A stretch of DNA of 64,000 bases from Dendrolimus kikuchii (GCA_019925095.2 CM034390.1:3583501-3647500), one strand, 5' to 3'. Shown: positions 10,621-20,662, counted from the stretch's first letter. Notes: a model not told the origin generated them from the sequence alone. Made by a program: numbers and translations.

Positions 10621-11300
10621 ATCTTTAAAGGCTGCATCAACTTACAAATTATGTACATGCTTACATATTATCTCACGATGGTAGATAGAGCCTATACATT
10701 TGCATTTTCTACGATTCACTACATTAGTATAACTCAAATAGAATTTTCAGGATCCGACAAGCAGATTGCTTTTCAGACCTTAAAGAAATTAAAGCTGGAG
10801 TACCACAGGGTAGTGTGTTAGGGCCGGTCCTGTACCTAATATATACGATCTTTAAAGGCTGCATCGACTTACAAATTATGTACATGCTTACATATTATCT
10901 CACGATGGTAGATAGAGCCTATACATTTACATTTTCTACGATTCACTACACTAATATATCTCAAATAGAATTTTCAGGATCCGACAAGCAGATTGCTTTT
11001 CAGACCTTAAAGAAATTAAAGCTGGAGTACCACAGGGTAGTGTGTTAGGGCCGGTCCTGTACCTAATATATACGATCTTTAAAGGCTGCATCGACTTACA
11101 AATTATGTACATGCTTACATATTATCTCACGATGGTAGATAGAGCCTATACATTTACATTTTCTACGATTCACTACACTAATATATCTCAAATAGAATTT
11201 TCAGGATCCGACAAGAAGATTGCTTTTCAGACCTTAAAGAAATTAAAGCTGGAGTACCACAGGGTAGGGTGTTAGGGCCGGTCCTGTACCTAATATACAC
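10621..11300 (+). repeat. 227-bp tandem triplication inside LINE RT
   Basis: Three units start at 10621, 10848 and 11075 with the phrase ATCTTTAAAGGCTGCATC, exactly 227 bp apart. Units 2 and 3 differ at only a few positions (GCAG/GAAG, TAGTGTG/TAGGGTG, ATATATAC/ATATACAC), whereas unit 1 differs from unit 2 at more, for example CATCAAC/CATCGAC. This points to two rounds of duplication, the latest between units 2 and 3. Each unit encodes the RT stretch ending in the GPVLYLIYT motif. Confidence 0.95.
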
Positions 11301-11664
11301 GAGTGATATTCCAGAACTAGAAAATAACACCATGGCTACTTTTGCGGATGACACAGCCATCATGGCTACAGGAGTTACTCAAGAAGAAGCCGTAGAAGAA
11401 ATTCTAAAAGCAGTTAATACCATCTATAACTGGACCAAAAAATGGCGTATTAAGTTAAATGAAGCCAAGTCGATCCACATTGACTTCACTAACAAAATGC
11501 CTAATTATCATCCGGTATACATAAACAACACCGTAGTACCGTATGAAAATACCGCGAAGTACCTAGGTATGATACTAGACGCTAAACTACGCTGGAAGGC
11601 TCACGTTAAAAAGAAACGCGATGAACTGGAAGCGCGTTATAGAAATATGTACTGGATTGGATAA
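11269..11664 (+). pseudogene. Jockey-like reverse transcriptase, palm fragment
   Basis: An open frame of about 130 codons begins in the GPVLYLIYT motif, followed by ATFADDTAIMA with the catalytic Asp pair (FADD), then the conserved WRIKLNEAKS and YLGMILDAKLRWKAH blocks of non-LTR RTs. It ends at a stop after MYWIG. Family proteins continue well past this point; here the reading frame shifts downstream. The upstream finger domain is truncated and triplicated. Confidence 0.85.
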
Positions 11665-11729
11665 TATTCTAAGTTGTCAGTATCTAACAAACTGCTTCTC
11701 TATAGACAAGTCCTGACAAGTATGGACCT

Positions 11730-12014
11730 ATGGCGTACAGTTGTGCGGCTGTACCATACCAAGCAACAGGAATAATACAACGATTACAAAACAAAGTGCT
11801 GAAAGGCATTGTAAACGCGAAATGGTATATTAGATCGAGCGACCTCCATCGGGACCTAAAAGTGGAGTTTGTTACTAGTATTATCCGAAAGTACGCGGAA
11901 GCTCACGAGCATCGGCTTCACCATCATGTAAATTTCGAGGCGATCCAGCTCCTCGACAACACGGATATAATGAGAAGGCTTAAAAGGACAAAACCGTTTG
12001 AACTAGTGCTATAA
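11730..12014 (+). pseudogene. Jockey-like ORF2 C-terminal region
   Basis: After a frameshift near 11720 the LINE frame resumes with QNKVLKGIVNAKWYIR, SDLHRDLKVE and RRLKRTKPFEL, typical of Jockey ORF2 C termini, and ends in TAA. It is the downstream continuation of 11269-11664 and has no start of its own. Confidence 0.8.
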
Positions 12015-12190
12015 AGAAAACTAAAGTGTAGTGTACTGTGCTAACTTATTAAAGAACACACGAACAAAGTGTCTACCCCTTAATAGAGACAATAAGAAAA
12101 GTGCTAATGGACACTTTCTTAGTTAGAATACTTTTAGATAAGATGGTAATATCCATGTGGTATTTGTAAATACAACATTTATGAAAAAAA

Positions 12191-12895
12191 AACTATACTA
12201 ATATTCCTTTTATATGAAAATGTGAAGAAGAAAGATGAAAATAACTTTAAAAAAATAATATTAAATTGGAAGACTGATGGATACAACAATGGTAGTCCAG
12301 TAAAGACATAGATGGATTGAGTGACGATTAATGTGGGTTTCTTGGTGTGACGGAACCTGTGAGAATTAAAGACAAATTGTGTTGATCGCAAATAATTAGA
12401 ACAAAACCAAGTTCAGAAGCAGAGGAATCTTTTTCAACATAGTTCTGCGCTACTATTAAATGGCTGTTAACAGCTGATGTTGTCGTGTGACTTGACTATT
12501 CCAGACTAATAATTTCAATCATTAACTTGGGTAAGTCCGTGAATATCATGGAGATACTCTTCTGGTAATATTGGAATGAAAAACTAAAAAATAGCTTATT
12601 ACGTGTATTTCGTACAACACTGAGATTTTGAAGACGGGGGAGAATCCTTTTACCGTTGAAACTGTCATATATTTAACCTGTGCGTTCCGTTTCGTCTAGC
12701 AAATTTGCGGTGTCCTTAACTTCCCGAACAGTCCGCTTAAATGTTTCGTATTAAGCTACTGGACGGGTCATAAGTTCATTAACGCTTTTCGATACCAAAG
12801 CATACTTGAAGCATTCAATGTCATTGAACATCGTCGTGTACTACAATTATGTGCTTTTTAACCAATTCAATTTGGTTGATTCATCTAATATCAAG
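12191..12895. other. Nothing recognised
   Basis: About 700 bp of AT-rich DNA. TCTAATATCAAG is tandemly duplicated at its right edge (12884-12907), next to the SINE. Confidence 0.45.
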
Positions 12896-12905
12896 TCTAA
12901 TATCA

Positions 12906-13217
12906 AGTCGTGGTAGCGTAATGGCTAGCGCACGCGTCCCAGACTCAGAGGGCGCGGGTTCGATCCTGGCCGGAACGCATGCACCTCTTAGTCAGTTTTC
13001 TGATCTAATGTGCATATTGTTACAATTACCATGTGCTAAGAACGGTGAAGGAAAACATCGTGCTGCAACCTGTACATCGAGATAACCGATGTGTCAAACC
13101 TGCCAAGCCTCCTTGGACAAGCGTGGCGGGTATACTGTCTGTTCCCCCTATAATGGGAGGCCCGAGCTCAGCAGTGGGACATTAATGGGCTGATATTATT
13201 ATAGATTTTATTATATA
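12906..13217 (+). mobile_element. Family V tRNA-derived SINE
   Basis: The head reads GTGGTAGCGTAATGGCTAGC (A-box region) and later GGGTTCGATCCTGGCC, whose GGTTCGATCC is a good Pol III B box. A ~200-bp body and an AT-rich tail follow. A 10-bp target duplication TCTAATATCA lies at 12896-12905 and 13218-13227, and a third copy at 12884-12893. A second copy is at 58881-59172. It would depend on a LINE for mobility; which one is not shown. Confidence 0.88.
12946..12960 (+). promoter_or_regulatory. Pol III B box of SINE V
   Basis: GGGTTCGATCC within GCGCGGGTTCGATCCTGGCC matches the tRNA-type internal promoter consensus GGTTCGANTCC at nearly all positions, about 40 bp downstream of the A-box region. 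Confidence 0.7.
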
Positions 13218-13555
13218 TCTAATATCAGTATTATCCTTAAAACAGACGAAGAGGTCGATTTGAATATTTGTAACCTCTTTGCTAATTAGGATGATTATAG
13301 GCGATAAACACAATATAAATAACAACTATACTGTTTCCAAGTTTGCAGGTCTATCAAGTTGCACATTTCTTGACAGTAAAGCCCACGTGAAACGAAAGAC
13401 GTAATTATCGTACTTTATTGTTGTGGGTGGCGTAATAGTGATGTAGAAGGGAGTCATGTAACGCGCAGACTATTAAACCATCGACACTATGTTTAAATAA
13501 ATAGAAAGTAATCAATTTGAAAATAAAAAATATTAAAGTAGATTAAAGAAAAATA

Positions 13556-13641
13556 GTGAGGTGTGTAAGAATAAGCCTAAATGGCACTCTGTTGTTCGTG
13601 CCTACCCCGCAAGGGAACTGGCGTGAAGTTATGTATGTATG
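13556..13641 (+). mobile_element. RTE-like LINE, 86-bp copy 3
   Basis: Only the last codons of the ORF (from SEVCKNKPKW), stop, GAAGTT and ATGT tail are present. A perfect 12-bp target duplication TAAAGAAAAATA flanks it at 13544-13555 and 13642-13653. It shows how short these target-primed insertions can be. Confidence 0.9.
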
Positions 13642-13653
13642 TAAAGAAAAATA

Positions 13654-14158
13654 ATTGATTAAAACTTATTTATAAATGAAGTCGATTTTTATAACAAATC
13701 GAGTCAGTAACGCATTAGGACATTACTAATTGATCAGTCATCGAGCTGTCAAAAAAAAAATGCCTAGAAAGTGTATAACAAGTGATATAATACACAAACT
13801 AGACGAAGATTGTTTTTAAGTTTTTACTGACAAAAATATACTATAATTTATTTTTGGGGCGCGTAAAAATGTAAACAATCCATAAACACTGCTGACAGAA
13901 CTATACAAACAAGACTAAAGGCCAATAAACTAATTATTGCGAGTTCATACTCGTGGCAATAATATCGCGATTTCTACAAATATGTGACTGCTAAGATAAC
14001 AGCTATAATGCACGAGGAAGACTCAGTTGGATTTCGATAGTTAAAAGATCTTTTTTCACTATTTAAATATGTATGTATTTAAGTATGGACGTGAGGAATA
14101 CTATTCTCTAGCAAAATATGTTATGCTTATGTTGTGTGTCTGATACTATATAATATAC
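13654..14158. other. Nothing recognised
   Basis: AT-rich DNA without supported features between an RTE scrap and an LTR. Confidence 0.45.
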
Positions 14159-14600
14159 TGTTACACGCCGACAAAGTGGATGCACACCTGTAGTTTATTA
14201 CCTTTCCCGCATTTGGACTTCTCTTGTTTAGTTTGTTTTTAAAATTTGTAATTAGAAAAAAACCATCCTATTGTTATTGTACTCGTTTATGGCCGCAGGT
14301 GTGCAGATTACGTTTTCTTGGAAAAGTCAGTCCATGCGGGCGATTGTTGTATTGTACAGCTTAATATAAAACAATGCCCGAAAGGAAGGTTGAGGCAATC
14401 AAGCTAGGATTACGATACCAGCAAGACGTGTACATTCGATAAGCTATATAGTGACGGACTTTGCGCGTGTTATTGAATCGTGCAGTTTGTACTGGTTGTG
14501 TCCAGTTATATTTGTACTTGTGCTATACGTGTTTGTATAGTTCTAATAAATTCTATAGTAATTCCAACGACATTTTAATTCGAGTCCTGCACTCGTAACA
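14159..14600 (+). mobile_element. Solo LTR, family K copy 1
   Basis: Starts TGTTACACGCCGAC and ends CTCGTAACA (TG...CA with inverted TGTTAC/GTAACA ends), flanked by a 4-bp duplication ATAC at 14155-14158 and 14601-14604. Inside, CTAATAAATTC offers a polyadenylation signal near the 3' end and a TATAAAA-like box lies upstream. No gag-pol sequence adjoins either side, so this is a solo LTR. A 4-bp duplication fits Ty3/Gypsy-type integration but the superfamily is inferred. Confidence 0.85.
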
Positions 14601-14878
14601 ATACTATACTGAACGAATATTAAAAAGGCGTTTGTAAAATATATCATATTAGAAATCGAACCATCGCACATAGTCCTTAAATTATATAATATTTAAAATA
14701 ATGTATCTAATACATAATTAATAGAAAAAGCGGAACGAGTGCGGAGGCGTTGCCGTTATATACAGCGCCGACGTCGCCCCGCTCCCGCTGTCATGGGGAA
14801 CTGCTCTATATATGTACGTATCATCTATGTTACATATTAAAGTGATATTTATTTATTTTTCGTAGGCAATTAAGTCTT

Positions 14879-15224
14879 GTGAAAGAGAGTTGGTCTGAGA
14901 GAGAGTGTCGGGGTGAAGGTAAGGAAAGGAATGCTCCGGTGGTTCGGGCATGTGGAAATAATGCATGATGAAAGAATGACTAAACAGATATACAATGCAA
15001 AAGTGGATGGATGCAGAAGTCGTGGAAGGCCACGACACACCTTCCATGATCAAATTGATCGTGTACTAGCAGAAGGTGATGTCAGGAGCCTTAAGAAGAG
15101 ACGAGCGTACATGACAAGAATTATGAATGTCAAAGAAGCAAGTGAGGTGTGTAAGAATAAGCCTAAATGGCGTTCTGTTATTCGTGCCTACCCCGCAAGG
15201 GAACTAGCGTGAAGTTATGTATGT
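14879..15224 (+). mobile_element. RTE-like LINE, copy 4
   Basis: An open C-terminal frame includes GVKVRKGMLRWFGHVE, KVDGCRSRGRPRHTFHDQID and the AYPARELA end. Target duplication AATTAAGTCTT (11 bp) at 14868-14878 and 15225-15235. Compared with copy 6 it begins in the KRVGL-type codons. Near-intact frame suggests a recent insertion. Confidence 0.92.
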
Positions 15225-15339
15225 AATTAAGTCTTACATTCATAAACGCTGCTCCCGTTCAAAGCGTTCGCTCCCGACTCGCTTGCGCTGGTATTTAGAA
15301 ACGCTTACTTAAACACCGTTTCAAACATACACTGCGCAA

Positions 15340-16047
15340 TCTATAATATTACAAAATTCTGAACATGTGCCTGTAAATTGAAGCTATTAAAAAAAAACAA
15401 CTGGAATACACTATATAAACGACGCAGAACACGATGCAATTTTGTTTAGATTTCTTGTCTGTTTATCCGTTTGTTCGGGTATCACGTAAAAACTACTGGG
15501 CCGATTTCGATGAGGTTTTCGTTGATCGACAGCAACTTAAAATTTGCGTTACTTTTTTCTTTTTTTATTGGAGGAGATCAGCAGACAGGCAGACGGCCCA
15601 CTTAACGGAAAGCGGTTACCATCGCCCATGGACATTTGCAACACCAATGGTGCTACAAATGCGCTGCTGCTCTCTTTAAGGAGACTGGAACCTGGTCACT
15701 AATGCCGGAACACAACTTAAGGTTATTTATGGCGACATACTTTAGACCAGGGGTGGTAGCCATCCAGTCGGGCAAATGCCCTACCACCTGACTGTGGGTT
15801 GTTAAGTCGCCTCTTACGACAGGCCGCCCGGCCGCAGGAAATTGTATTATTTCTCCGTTCCTGCAAGGATAAATTTTTCCCGGGAGCGATATTTAGTTTT
15901 TCGGTTTGCATAAAATTAGCTTATTTCTACACAGTTTTCACTAAAACGATACCTTAACGTTTTTTTTTAACTGCTGCGGTACTTTGCGTTTCGGGAAGGC
16001 CGCGGGAATTTCAAGTCAAGCGTGACGAAGTCGCGGGCATATCCTAG
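15340..16047 (+). mobile_element. Helitron-like element with SINE-like insert
   Basis: TCTATAATATTACAAAATTC start and CGGGCATATCCTAG end match the element at 5604-5952. The alignment is interrupted by the family C retroposon at 15553-15872, after which AAATTTTTCCCGGGAG resumes the host element. The right half also matches 53050-53540. Confidence 0.7.
15553..15872 (-). mobile_element. Family C retroposon (~310 bp)
   Basis: Minus-strand order: GCAGGAACGGAGAAA, a GGCCTGTCGTAAGAGGCGAC block, CCAGGTGGTAGGGCATTTGC, GAGAGCAGCAGCGCATTTG, GGGCCGTCTGCCTGTCTGC and an A-rich 3' end. Seven or more copies in the window share this order. It has no coding frame and no convincing B box, so I call it a SINE or LINE-UTR-derived retroposon without naming a class. 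It sits inside a Helitron-like element. Confidence 0.75.
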
Positions 16048-16354
16048 TTTTTAATAAGACGAGTACCCCGTTTTATTTAACAGTTCACGTGTGTTTAAAT
16101 ACGATACAAACTATCTCACGTGCACGCATTCATGTGCTAGGTAGACGATTAGGTAATACTGCTTTGTCATAAGTCTATCGAACTGGACGACCTTGCAAAC
16201 TCATTTGACTCTATGTAGTATGTATGTAACTGTAATTCATTAGAATACAGACTTATTAATGATCAAGAATGTTTCTGGGAGTTGTTGTTTTACGACTTCA
16301 ATTTAAAACATTTTTGACAATAATGATAAATGAATGCTTACGCTCGAATATAAA
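16048..16354. other. Nothing recognised
   Basis: About 300 bp of AT-rich DNA between two Helitron-like elements. Confidence 0.4.
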
Positions 16355-16900
16355 TCCCTATTAATATTATAAATGCGAAAGTAACTCTGTCTGTCTGTCT
16401 GTCTGTCTGTTCCGTTTTCACGTAAAAACTACTGGACCGATTTGGCTGAAACTCAGTATATATATATTTTCGATGTCGAGAATGAACATAGGATACTTTT
16501 TATCCCGGAAAATGGGATAGTTTCCGGGATAAAAGTATATTTGTCTCTGTGTTTGTTATCCTTTTATGGAAAAACTATTGGACCGATTTGGCTGATACTC
16601 GGTATATATGTAATTTGAATTCCGAGGGTGGACAAGGGATATTTTTCATCCCGGATAATGGGATAGATTTGTGTAAAGATTATCCCAAAAGTGGGACAAG
16701 CTTTGGTTGGTTTGTGTGATTTGCCATTTGCATCATTTTGGTTGTTTTGTCCTTTTTACCCTTTTGCCCTTCTGCCCGTCTGCCCTTCTGCCCTTTTGCC
16801 CTTTTGCCCTTCTGCTCTTCTGCTCTTCTGCTCTTTTGCTCTTTTGCTCTTTTGCTCTTTTGCTCACCCTTTTGCGGCGCAGCCGCGGGGTAAACTCTAG
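16355..16900 (+). mobile_element. Minisatellite-bearing Helitron-like element, copy A
   Basis: Starts TCCCTATTAATATTATAAAT after an A, includes CTGTCTGTCTGTCTG and two ACTATTGGACCGATTTGGCT phrases, and ends GGGGTAAACTCTAG before a T. A hairpin GCGGC-GCA-GCCGC lies at 16874-16886, ten bases before CTAG, as expected for a Helitron 3' end. The second copy at 33957-34603 confirms the ends by an empty site. The 13-unit 8-bp array is internal. Non-autonomous: no Rep/helicase coding. Confidence 0.82.
16759..16862. repeat. 8-bp minisatellite, 13 units
   Basis: Thirteen consecutive octamers of the form CYCTTYTG (one unit has CCCGTCTG): seven CCCTTYTG-type then six CTCTTYTG-type. Because 8 is not a multiple of 3 and the strand bias is strong, it creates long but meaningless open frames on both strands. 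Confidence 0.97.
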
Positions 16901-16966
16901 TATCAAATAAAACAACTAAAGAAATAAACAAACGATTTATTTACTTAGGATATATTTTATTTAACG

Positions 16967-17320
16967 AGAGAGAGAGAGAGAGAGAACACTTTATTGCACA
17001 CCAAAGTATACAATTACAAAAACGGACCATATTTAAAATATTTTCTAGGCAATACAATAGGCGGCCTCATCGCTCAAAGCAATATCTTCCAGGCAGCCTA
17101 AATAAAAAATTGAATCAGGTGATGTAAGTGGTGCAGGAAAAAGGCAATAGATATTATTATATAAATACTCAAACTAATTTAAGAAATATATATACAAATA
17201 CATACATATATACATAGTCATATACAATAGTATATTTCAAAATACATAAGTTATTATTATAATACATGTATTAGCATGATTATATATTGTGTTGATTAGG
17301 CATAGCTATTTATGGACAAA
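16967..17320 (-). mobile_element. CR1-like LINE 3' end
   Basis: Begins with a (GA)n run and ACACTTTATTGCAC (minus-strand GTGCAATAAAGTGT), then GGCGGCCTCATCGCTCAAAG and a minus-strand GGAAGATATTGC block equivalent to the conserved CR1-type stem-loop. AT-rich 5' part continues to about 17320. 5'-truncated, non-coding. Confidence 0.65.
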
Positions 17321-17434
17321 TAGTGTTTTCTGAGTAAATTTCTTAATGTTGGTAAGTTGGCCGCTCTGACTTACTACTTAATAATTAGTTGTTTAAAATA
17401 TAACAAAAAATAATTGTTGTAAATTATATACTTA

Positions 17435-17693
17435 TCTATATATATAAAAATTGCTGTTCGTTAGTCTCGCTAAAACTCGTGAATGGCTGGACTGATTTGG
17501 CTAATTTTGGTTTTGAATTATTCGTAGAAGTCCGGGGAAGGTTTAAAAGGTGAGTAAATATGAAAAAAATGCTTGGAATGTTATGGAAAGTTGTTGTGCA
17601 TGAGCCAAAGATGGTTTCTGAGTTGGTTCACAATTGGACCCGGTAGGTGGCGCTGCTGTCGGCATATCGATTGAAGCTTTTCGGGACAGCTAG
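17435..17693 (+). mobile_element. Helitron-like element, 259 bp
   Basis: TCTATATATATAAAAATTGC after an A and ...TTTTCGGGACAGCTAG before a T. The body has GGCTGGACTGATTTGGCT and TTGGACCCGGTAGGTGGCGC, the latter shared with 40491-40817 and 55866-56038. Non-coding. Confidence 0.7.
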
Positions 17694-17716
17694 TTTCTTA
17701 TAAATATTATTATGTA

Positions 17717-17834
17717 TGCATGACAAGAGTTATGAATGTCAAAGAGGCAAGTGAGGTGTGTAAGAATAAGCCTAAATGGCACTGTTGTTCGTGCCTACCC
17801 CGCAAGGGAACTGGCGTGAAGTTATGTATGTATG
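17717..17834 (+). mobile_element. RTE-like LINE, copy 5
   Basis: Starts in the ACMTRVMNVK codons and ends with the ATGT tail. Perfect 12-bp target duplication TATTATTATGTA at 17705-17716 and 17835-17846. A 2-base loss in the coding part breaks the frame. Confidence 0.92.
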
Positions 17835-17846
17835 TATTATTATGTA

Positions 17847-18205
17847 GTATTCTACCATTGAGTCTTTTATGCTGAACGGTGGCGTATCTAGTTTTATCGA
17901 CGTCCTGTATCATATTAACATCGGATAATAATGAAGGCTTGGGGGCGTTACATTACGCGACTGTGGCGAATCACAGAAGAAGGATGGTGTGTTTTATATA
18001 AAATAATCAATACACTTCAATTATCAGATTAGCCAGAATTTGAAGCATGTCTCGGTTGTCATGCGGTTGTGTCAGCCACTAAGAATCCCACGACTTTGGT
18101 ATCTGATTTCATCTAGATCGTATTATCGTCAAATATGAGTTTGATACAAATATGTGAACAAACTAAATTTCACATATATGTATACTAGTACAAATAAAAT
18201 TATAT
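17847..18205. other. Nothing recognised
   Basis: Featureless AT-rich DNA up to the next inverted-repeat element. Confidence 0.4.
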
Positions 18206-18625
18206 CGCCGGCGTCAGTGCAGGACCTTGTAACTACATTTTTAGTAAAATTATTTTTTTCGTCAAAGTTGTTACATATTACTAACTGTGCCCGCGACTTC
18301 GTCCTTACAAAAAAATTTTTCGTGGAACCCTAAAAATTGTAGCCCAAGTTACTACTTATAACATCAGCTATATGTCAGTGAAAGTCCCGTCAAAATCGGT
18401 ACAGCCGTTTCAAAGATTAGCTGGAACATCCACACACACAAAAATTCTAAAAATTGCATTTTCGCAATCTCTTGGTCCGAATTATCCCCCCTGATTTTTA
18501 AACATTTCTATTTTGACATTAGAAATAGACACTTCAATTTTATTTATCTGTATAGAATATAGATGTAACAAATTAAAAAAAAATAAGAAAAAATGAAGTT
18601 ACAAGGTCCTGCACTGGCGCCGACG
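18206..18625. mobile_element. Family M inverted-repeat element
   Basis: Terminal inverted repeats of 33 bp (18206-18238 and 18593-18625) with three mismatches; core CAGTGCAGGACCTTGTAACT. A Helitron-like element (18281-18563) occupies most of the interior. A lone left end of the same family lies at 48560-48605. No clear target duplication, so the superfamily is open. Confidence 0.75.
18281..18563 (-). mobile_element. Helitron-like element nested in family M
   Basis: Minus-strand start TCTATATTCTATACAGATAA after A; end GGGCACAGTTAG before T (CTAG changed to TTAG). It contains CGGCTGTACCGATTTTGACG and matches 54964-55226 over its length. Flanking A (18280) and T (18564) fit Helitron insertion. 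Confidence 0.65.
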
Positions 18626-18674
18626 ATAATAATATGAAGTCGATTTTTTTACATTTTATCACTAGTCGATGAAC

Positions 18675-19447
18675 TTACATACATACATAACTTCACACCA
18701 GTTCCCTTGCGGGGTAGGCACGAACAACATAGCGCCATTTAGGCTTATTCTTACACACCTCACTTGGTTCTTTGACATTCATAACTCTTGTCATGCACGC
18801 TCGTCTGTTCTTAAGGCTCCTAACATCACCTTCTGCTAGTACACGATCAATTTGATCATGGAAAGTGTGTCGTGGCCTTCCACGACTTCTGCATCCATCC
18901 ACTTTTGCATTGTATATCTGTTTATTCATTCTTTCATCATGCATTCTTTCTACATGTCCGAACCACCGGAGCATTCCTTTCCTTACTTTCACCCCGACAC
19001 TCTCTTTCAGACCAACTGTCTTTCTTACTTCGGTATTACGAACGCGGTCCGCAAGCGTCACTCCGCAGATTTTGCGCAGTGCTCGCATCTCGACCGCGTT
19101 TACTCTACTTTCATGCTCTTTCTTCCATACCCAACTCTCGCTTCCATACGTGAGCGTAGGTACCAGCACCGCGTTGTGTACGGCGAGCTGGGCCTTCTGG
19201 CTGAGGTTCTTAGCGCCTAGAAGTTTACCTAACGCTCCATTCACACTATTCCCCAAATTCACTCTTCTTTCTATATCAGCGGTGTACCTTCCACCCCTGC
19301 TAAAAGCACATCCAAGATATACAAACTCATTCACTTGCTCTAGCATAACATCATCGACCATTATTATCCTTGCATTCGTTCTGGTTTCTTCTCTTTCAAA
19401 CACCATAACCTTTGTTTTCTTCGCATTCAAATGTAAGCCTCTCGCCT
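18675..19447 (-). mobile_element. RTE-like LINE, longest copy (6)
   Basis: The reference copy for the window's commonest LINE: C-terminal third of the endonuclease/reverse-transcriptase ORF, stop, short UTR and a TATG-type tail (TACATACATACATAAC on the plus strand at the left end). A 9-bp near-duplication GATGAACTT/GATAAACTT at 18668-18676 and 19448-19456 may be the target duplication. The very short UTR plus microsatellite tail is typical of the RTE clade. Confidence 0.85.
18693..19430 (-). CDS. RTE-like reverse transcriptase, C-terminal fragment
   Basis: A 245-codon open frame to the natural stop. In order: LNAKKTKVMVFERE (thumb-region motif), EFVYLGCAF with the conserved YLG, LVPTLTYGSESW (LTYGSE), MRALRKICGVTLADRVRN, GMLRWFGHVERM, GRPRHTFHDQID and the terminal AYPARELV. 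These blocks lie downstream of the catalytic YADD-type box in insect RTE-like ORFs; that box and the N-terminal endonuclease are missing by 5' truncation. The frame appears to begin within GLHLN codons, not at an ATG. No lesion within, so the insertion is probably recent. Confidence 0.85.
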   Translation of the reverse strand: MNAKKTKVMVFEREETRTNARIIMVDDVMLEQVNEFVYLGCAFSRGGRYTADIERRVNLGNSVNGALGKLLGAKNLSQKAQLAVHNAVLVPTLTYGSESWVWKKEHESRVNAVEMRALRKICGVTLADRVRNTEVRKTVGLKESVGVKVRKGMLRWFGHVERMHDERMNKQIYNAKVDGCRSRGRPRHTFHDQIDRVLAEGDVRSLKNRRACMTRVMNVKEPSEVCKNKPKWRYVVRAYPARELV

Positions 19448-19456
19448 GATAAACTT

Positions 19457-19990
19457 CACAGCCATATTTGAATTTTCAAAATAATATCAAACTAAAGCAA
19501 GCCAAAGTCAATGACATTCACGGCGTGACTTGACATATTTTCTAAATATATAGACGCGGATCGCACAGATGACGTTCTGTGATATATACATATACATTGT
19601 GGGATGTATACAGACGTCTAGTCGAAAACGAAAGTTAAATGATGGACGTTGTTTGATAGTCCATTAACTAAAGTGCTGCGAACGCGATGTTAGCACAATA
19701 ACGCCGTGTGTGTTAATAATATTTTTTGTTCAAAGTATTGATGATTGATTGTTTTCATGTCGATTTGCTTTCGTTACATAGATGCCTTTGAACAAAGCCA
19801 ATTGGAGAGTTCAGAGCTCACATGGAAAGACGAGAGCCAACCTGATAGAAAGTGGTAAATTACAGTTGGGGTCCGGTACTTTAAATCTAACGATGCTATT
19901 TGTAGCAACAAAACGATTAACATAAACGTTACTAATGTTTGACAAGTTATATATATATATATATGTTACAGTCATAGTGATTAAATAGCT
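19457..19990. other. Nothing recognised
   Basis: AT-rich DNA with a short TA run near 19950; no gene or repeat supported. Confidence 0.45.
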
Positions 19991-20022
19991 ATTATACATA
20001 ATGACTGGTCATTATATATAAT
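19991..20022. repeat. Short hairpin
   Basis: ATTATACATAATGA-CTGG-TCATTATATATAAT: 14-bp arms with one mismatch and a 4-base loop. Sits just outside the element at 20096. Confidence 0.6.
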
Positions 20023-20095
20023 AGCAAAATTGACTAAACAATATGATAAATTAATCACTTTATCCGGATATTATTCGTAATAGCGGATCAAAGTT

Positions 20096-20589
20096 AGCCA
20101 AAGTAACAAATACGGTCTAACTGACTTGCTACCCCTCCCGCTCTTCATCCCGCTTGTAAGAATAAATACTAATTATTACCCAGTTAATTCATGTCAGTTC
20201 ATTTTAAATATTTTATTATTGTAGCCTTTAAAGAGTGATACCAAATACTTGTATTGATCTCTGTTTTTTTTTTTAATTTTCTTTTATGGCTAGTGAGCTT
20301 TAAATTTACTTTATAAATAAAGTTAAAAAACTTTATAACAATGTTAATTAACGTCGAATTATTATCTAAGACAATGTTATTTTAATTCTTAGGCAAATAG
20401 AAATATAATTTTATAATCTTTCCCTATACTTACTTGTTTTTTTACATTATCCAAATCTTCGAAGATATTATATAAAATTGCTATTTAATGTGATTAATTC
20501 TGTGTCAATTATCACTTTATCTAAATTGAGTAGACATGATAAATAATGGCTAGATAATATATATAATATCCGGATTTATTACTTTGGCT
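20096..20589. mobile_element. Inverted-repeat element, ~494 bp
   Basis: Ends AGCCAAAGTAACAAATACGG and, inverted, AGCCAAAGTAATAAATCCGG (18 of 20). The TATCCGGATATTAT phrase just outside the left end resembles sequence inside the right end. No coding frame and no clear target duplication. Confidence 0.55.
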
Positions 20590-20662
20590 GTCACATATAT
20601 ATAAAAACAAGAGACACAAACACTCGATACTATTCAATGCTGTGTTATCAGAAGACATAATA

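Larger units (their letters stand above)
10621..12190 (+). mobile_element. Jockey-like LINE, 3' half with internal triplication
   Basis: A 5'-truncated non-LTR retrotransposon. It carries the reverse-transcriptase segments SYL-x-DR-like, GVPQGSVLGPVLY-like and FADDTAI, then the C-terminal region, a ~170-bp 3' UTR and a poly(A) run at 12182-12190. The segment just before the GPVLY motif is present three times in tandem (10621-11300). Frameshifts separate the pieces, so no protein can be made. Clade assignment to Jockey is by motif style. Confidence 0.85.

Noticed and set aside
10621..11300. CRISPR-like or satellite array
   Set aside because: The 227-bp units have no spacers and encode LINE reverse transcriptase; it is a local tandem duplication.
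12906..12980. tRNA gene
   Set aside because: A- and B-box-like segments are present, but the sequence does not fold into a cloverleaf by eye, continues into a SINE body and has a target duplication. The same holds for 33322-33400 and 58881-58960.
16680..16931. Four overlapping open frames on both strands giving Lys/Glu/Arg- or Leu/Pro/Ser-rich peptides
   Set aside because: They are produced by the 8-bp minisatellite, which has no stops in several frames; no start context or conservation.
18852..19449. Plus-strand frames of 93, 122 and 194 codons
   Set aside because: They are antisense shadows of the RTE-like reverse-transcriptase fragment; similar antisense frames appear at 29092-29346 and 56509-56800 for the same reason.
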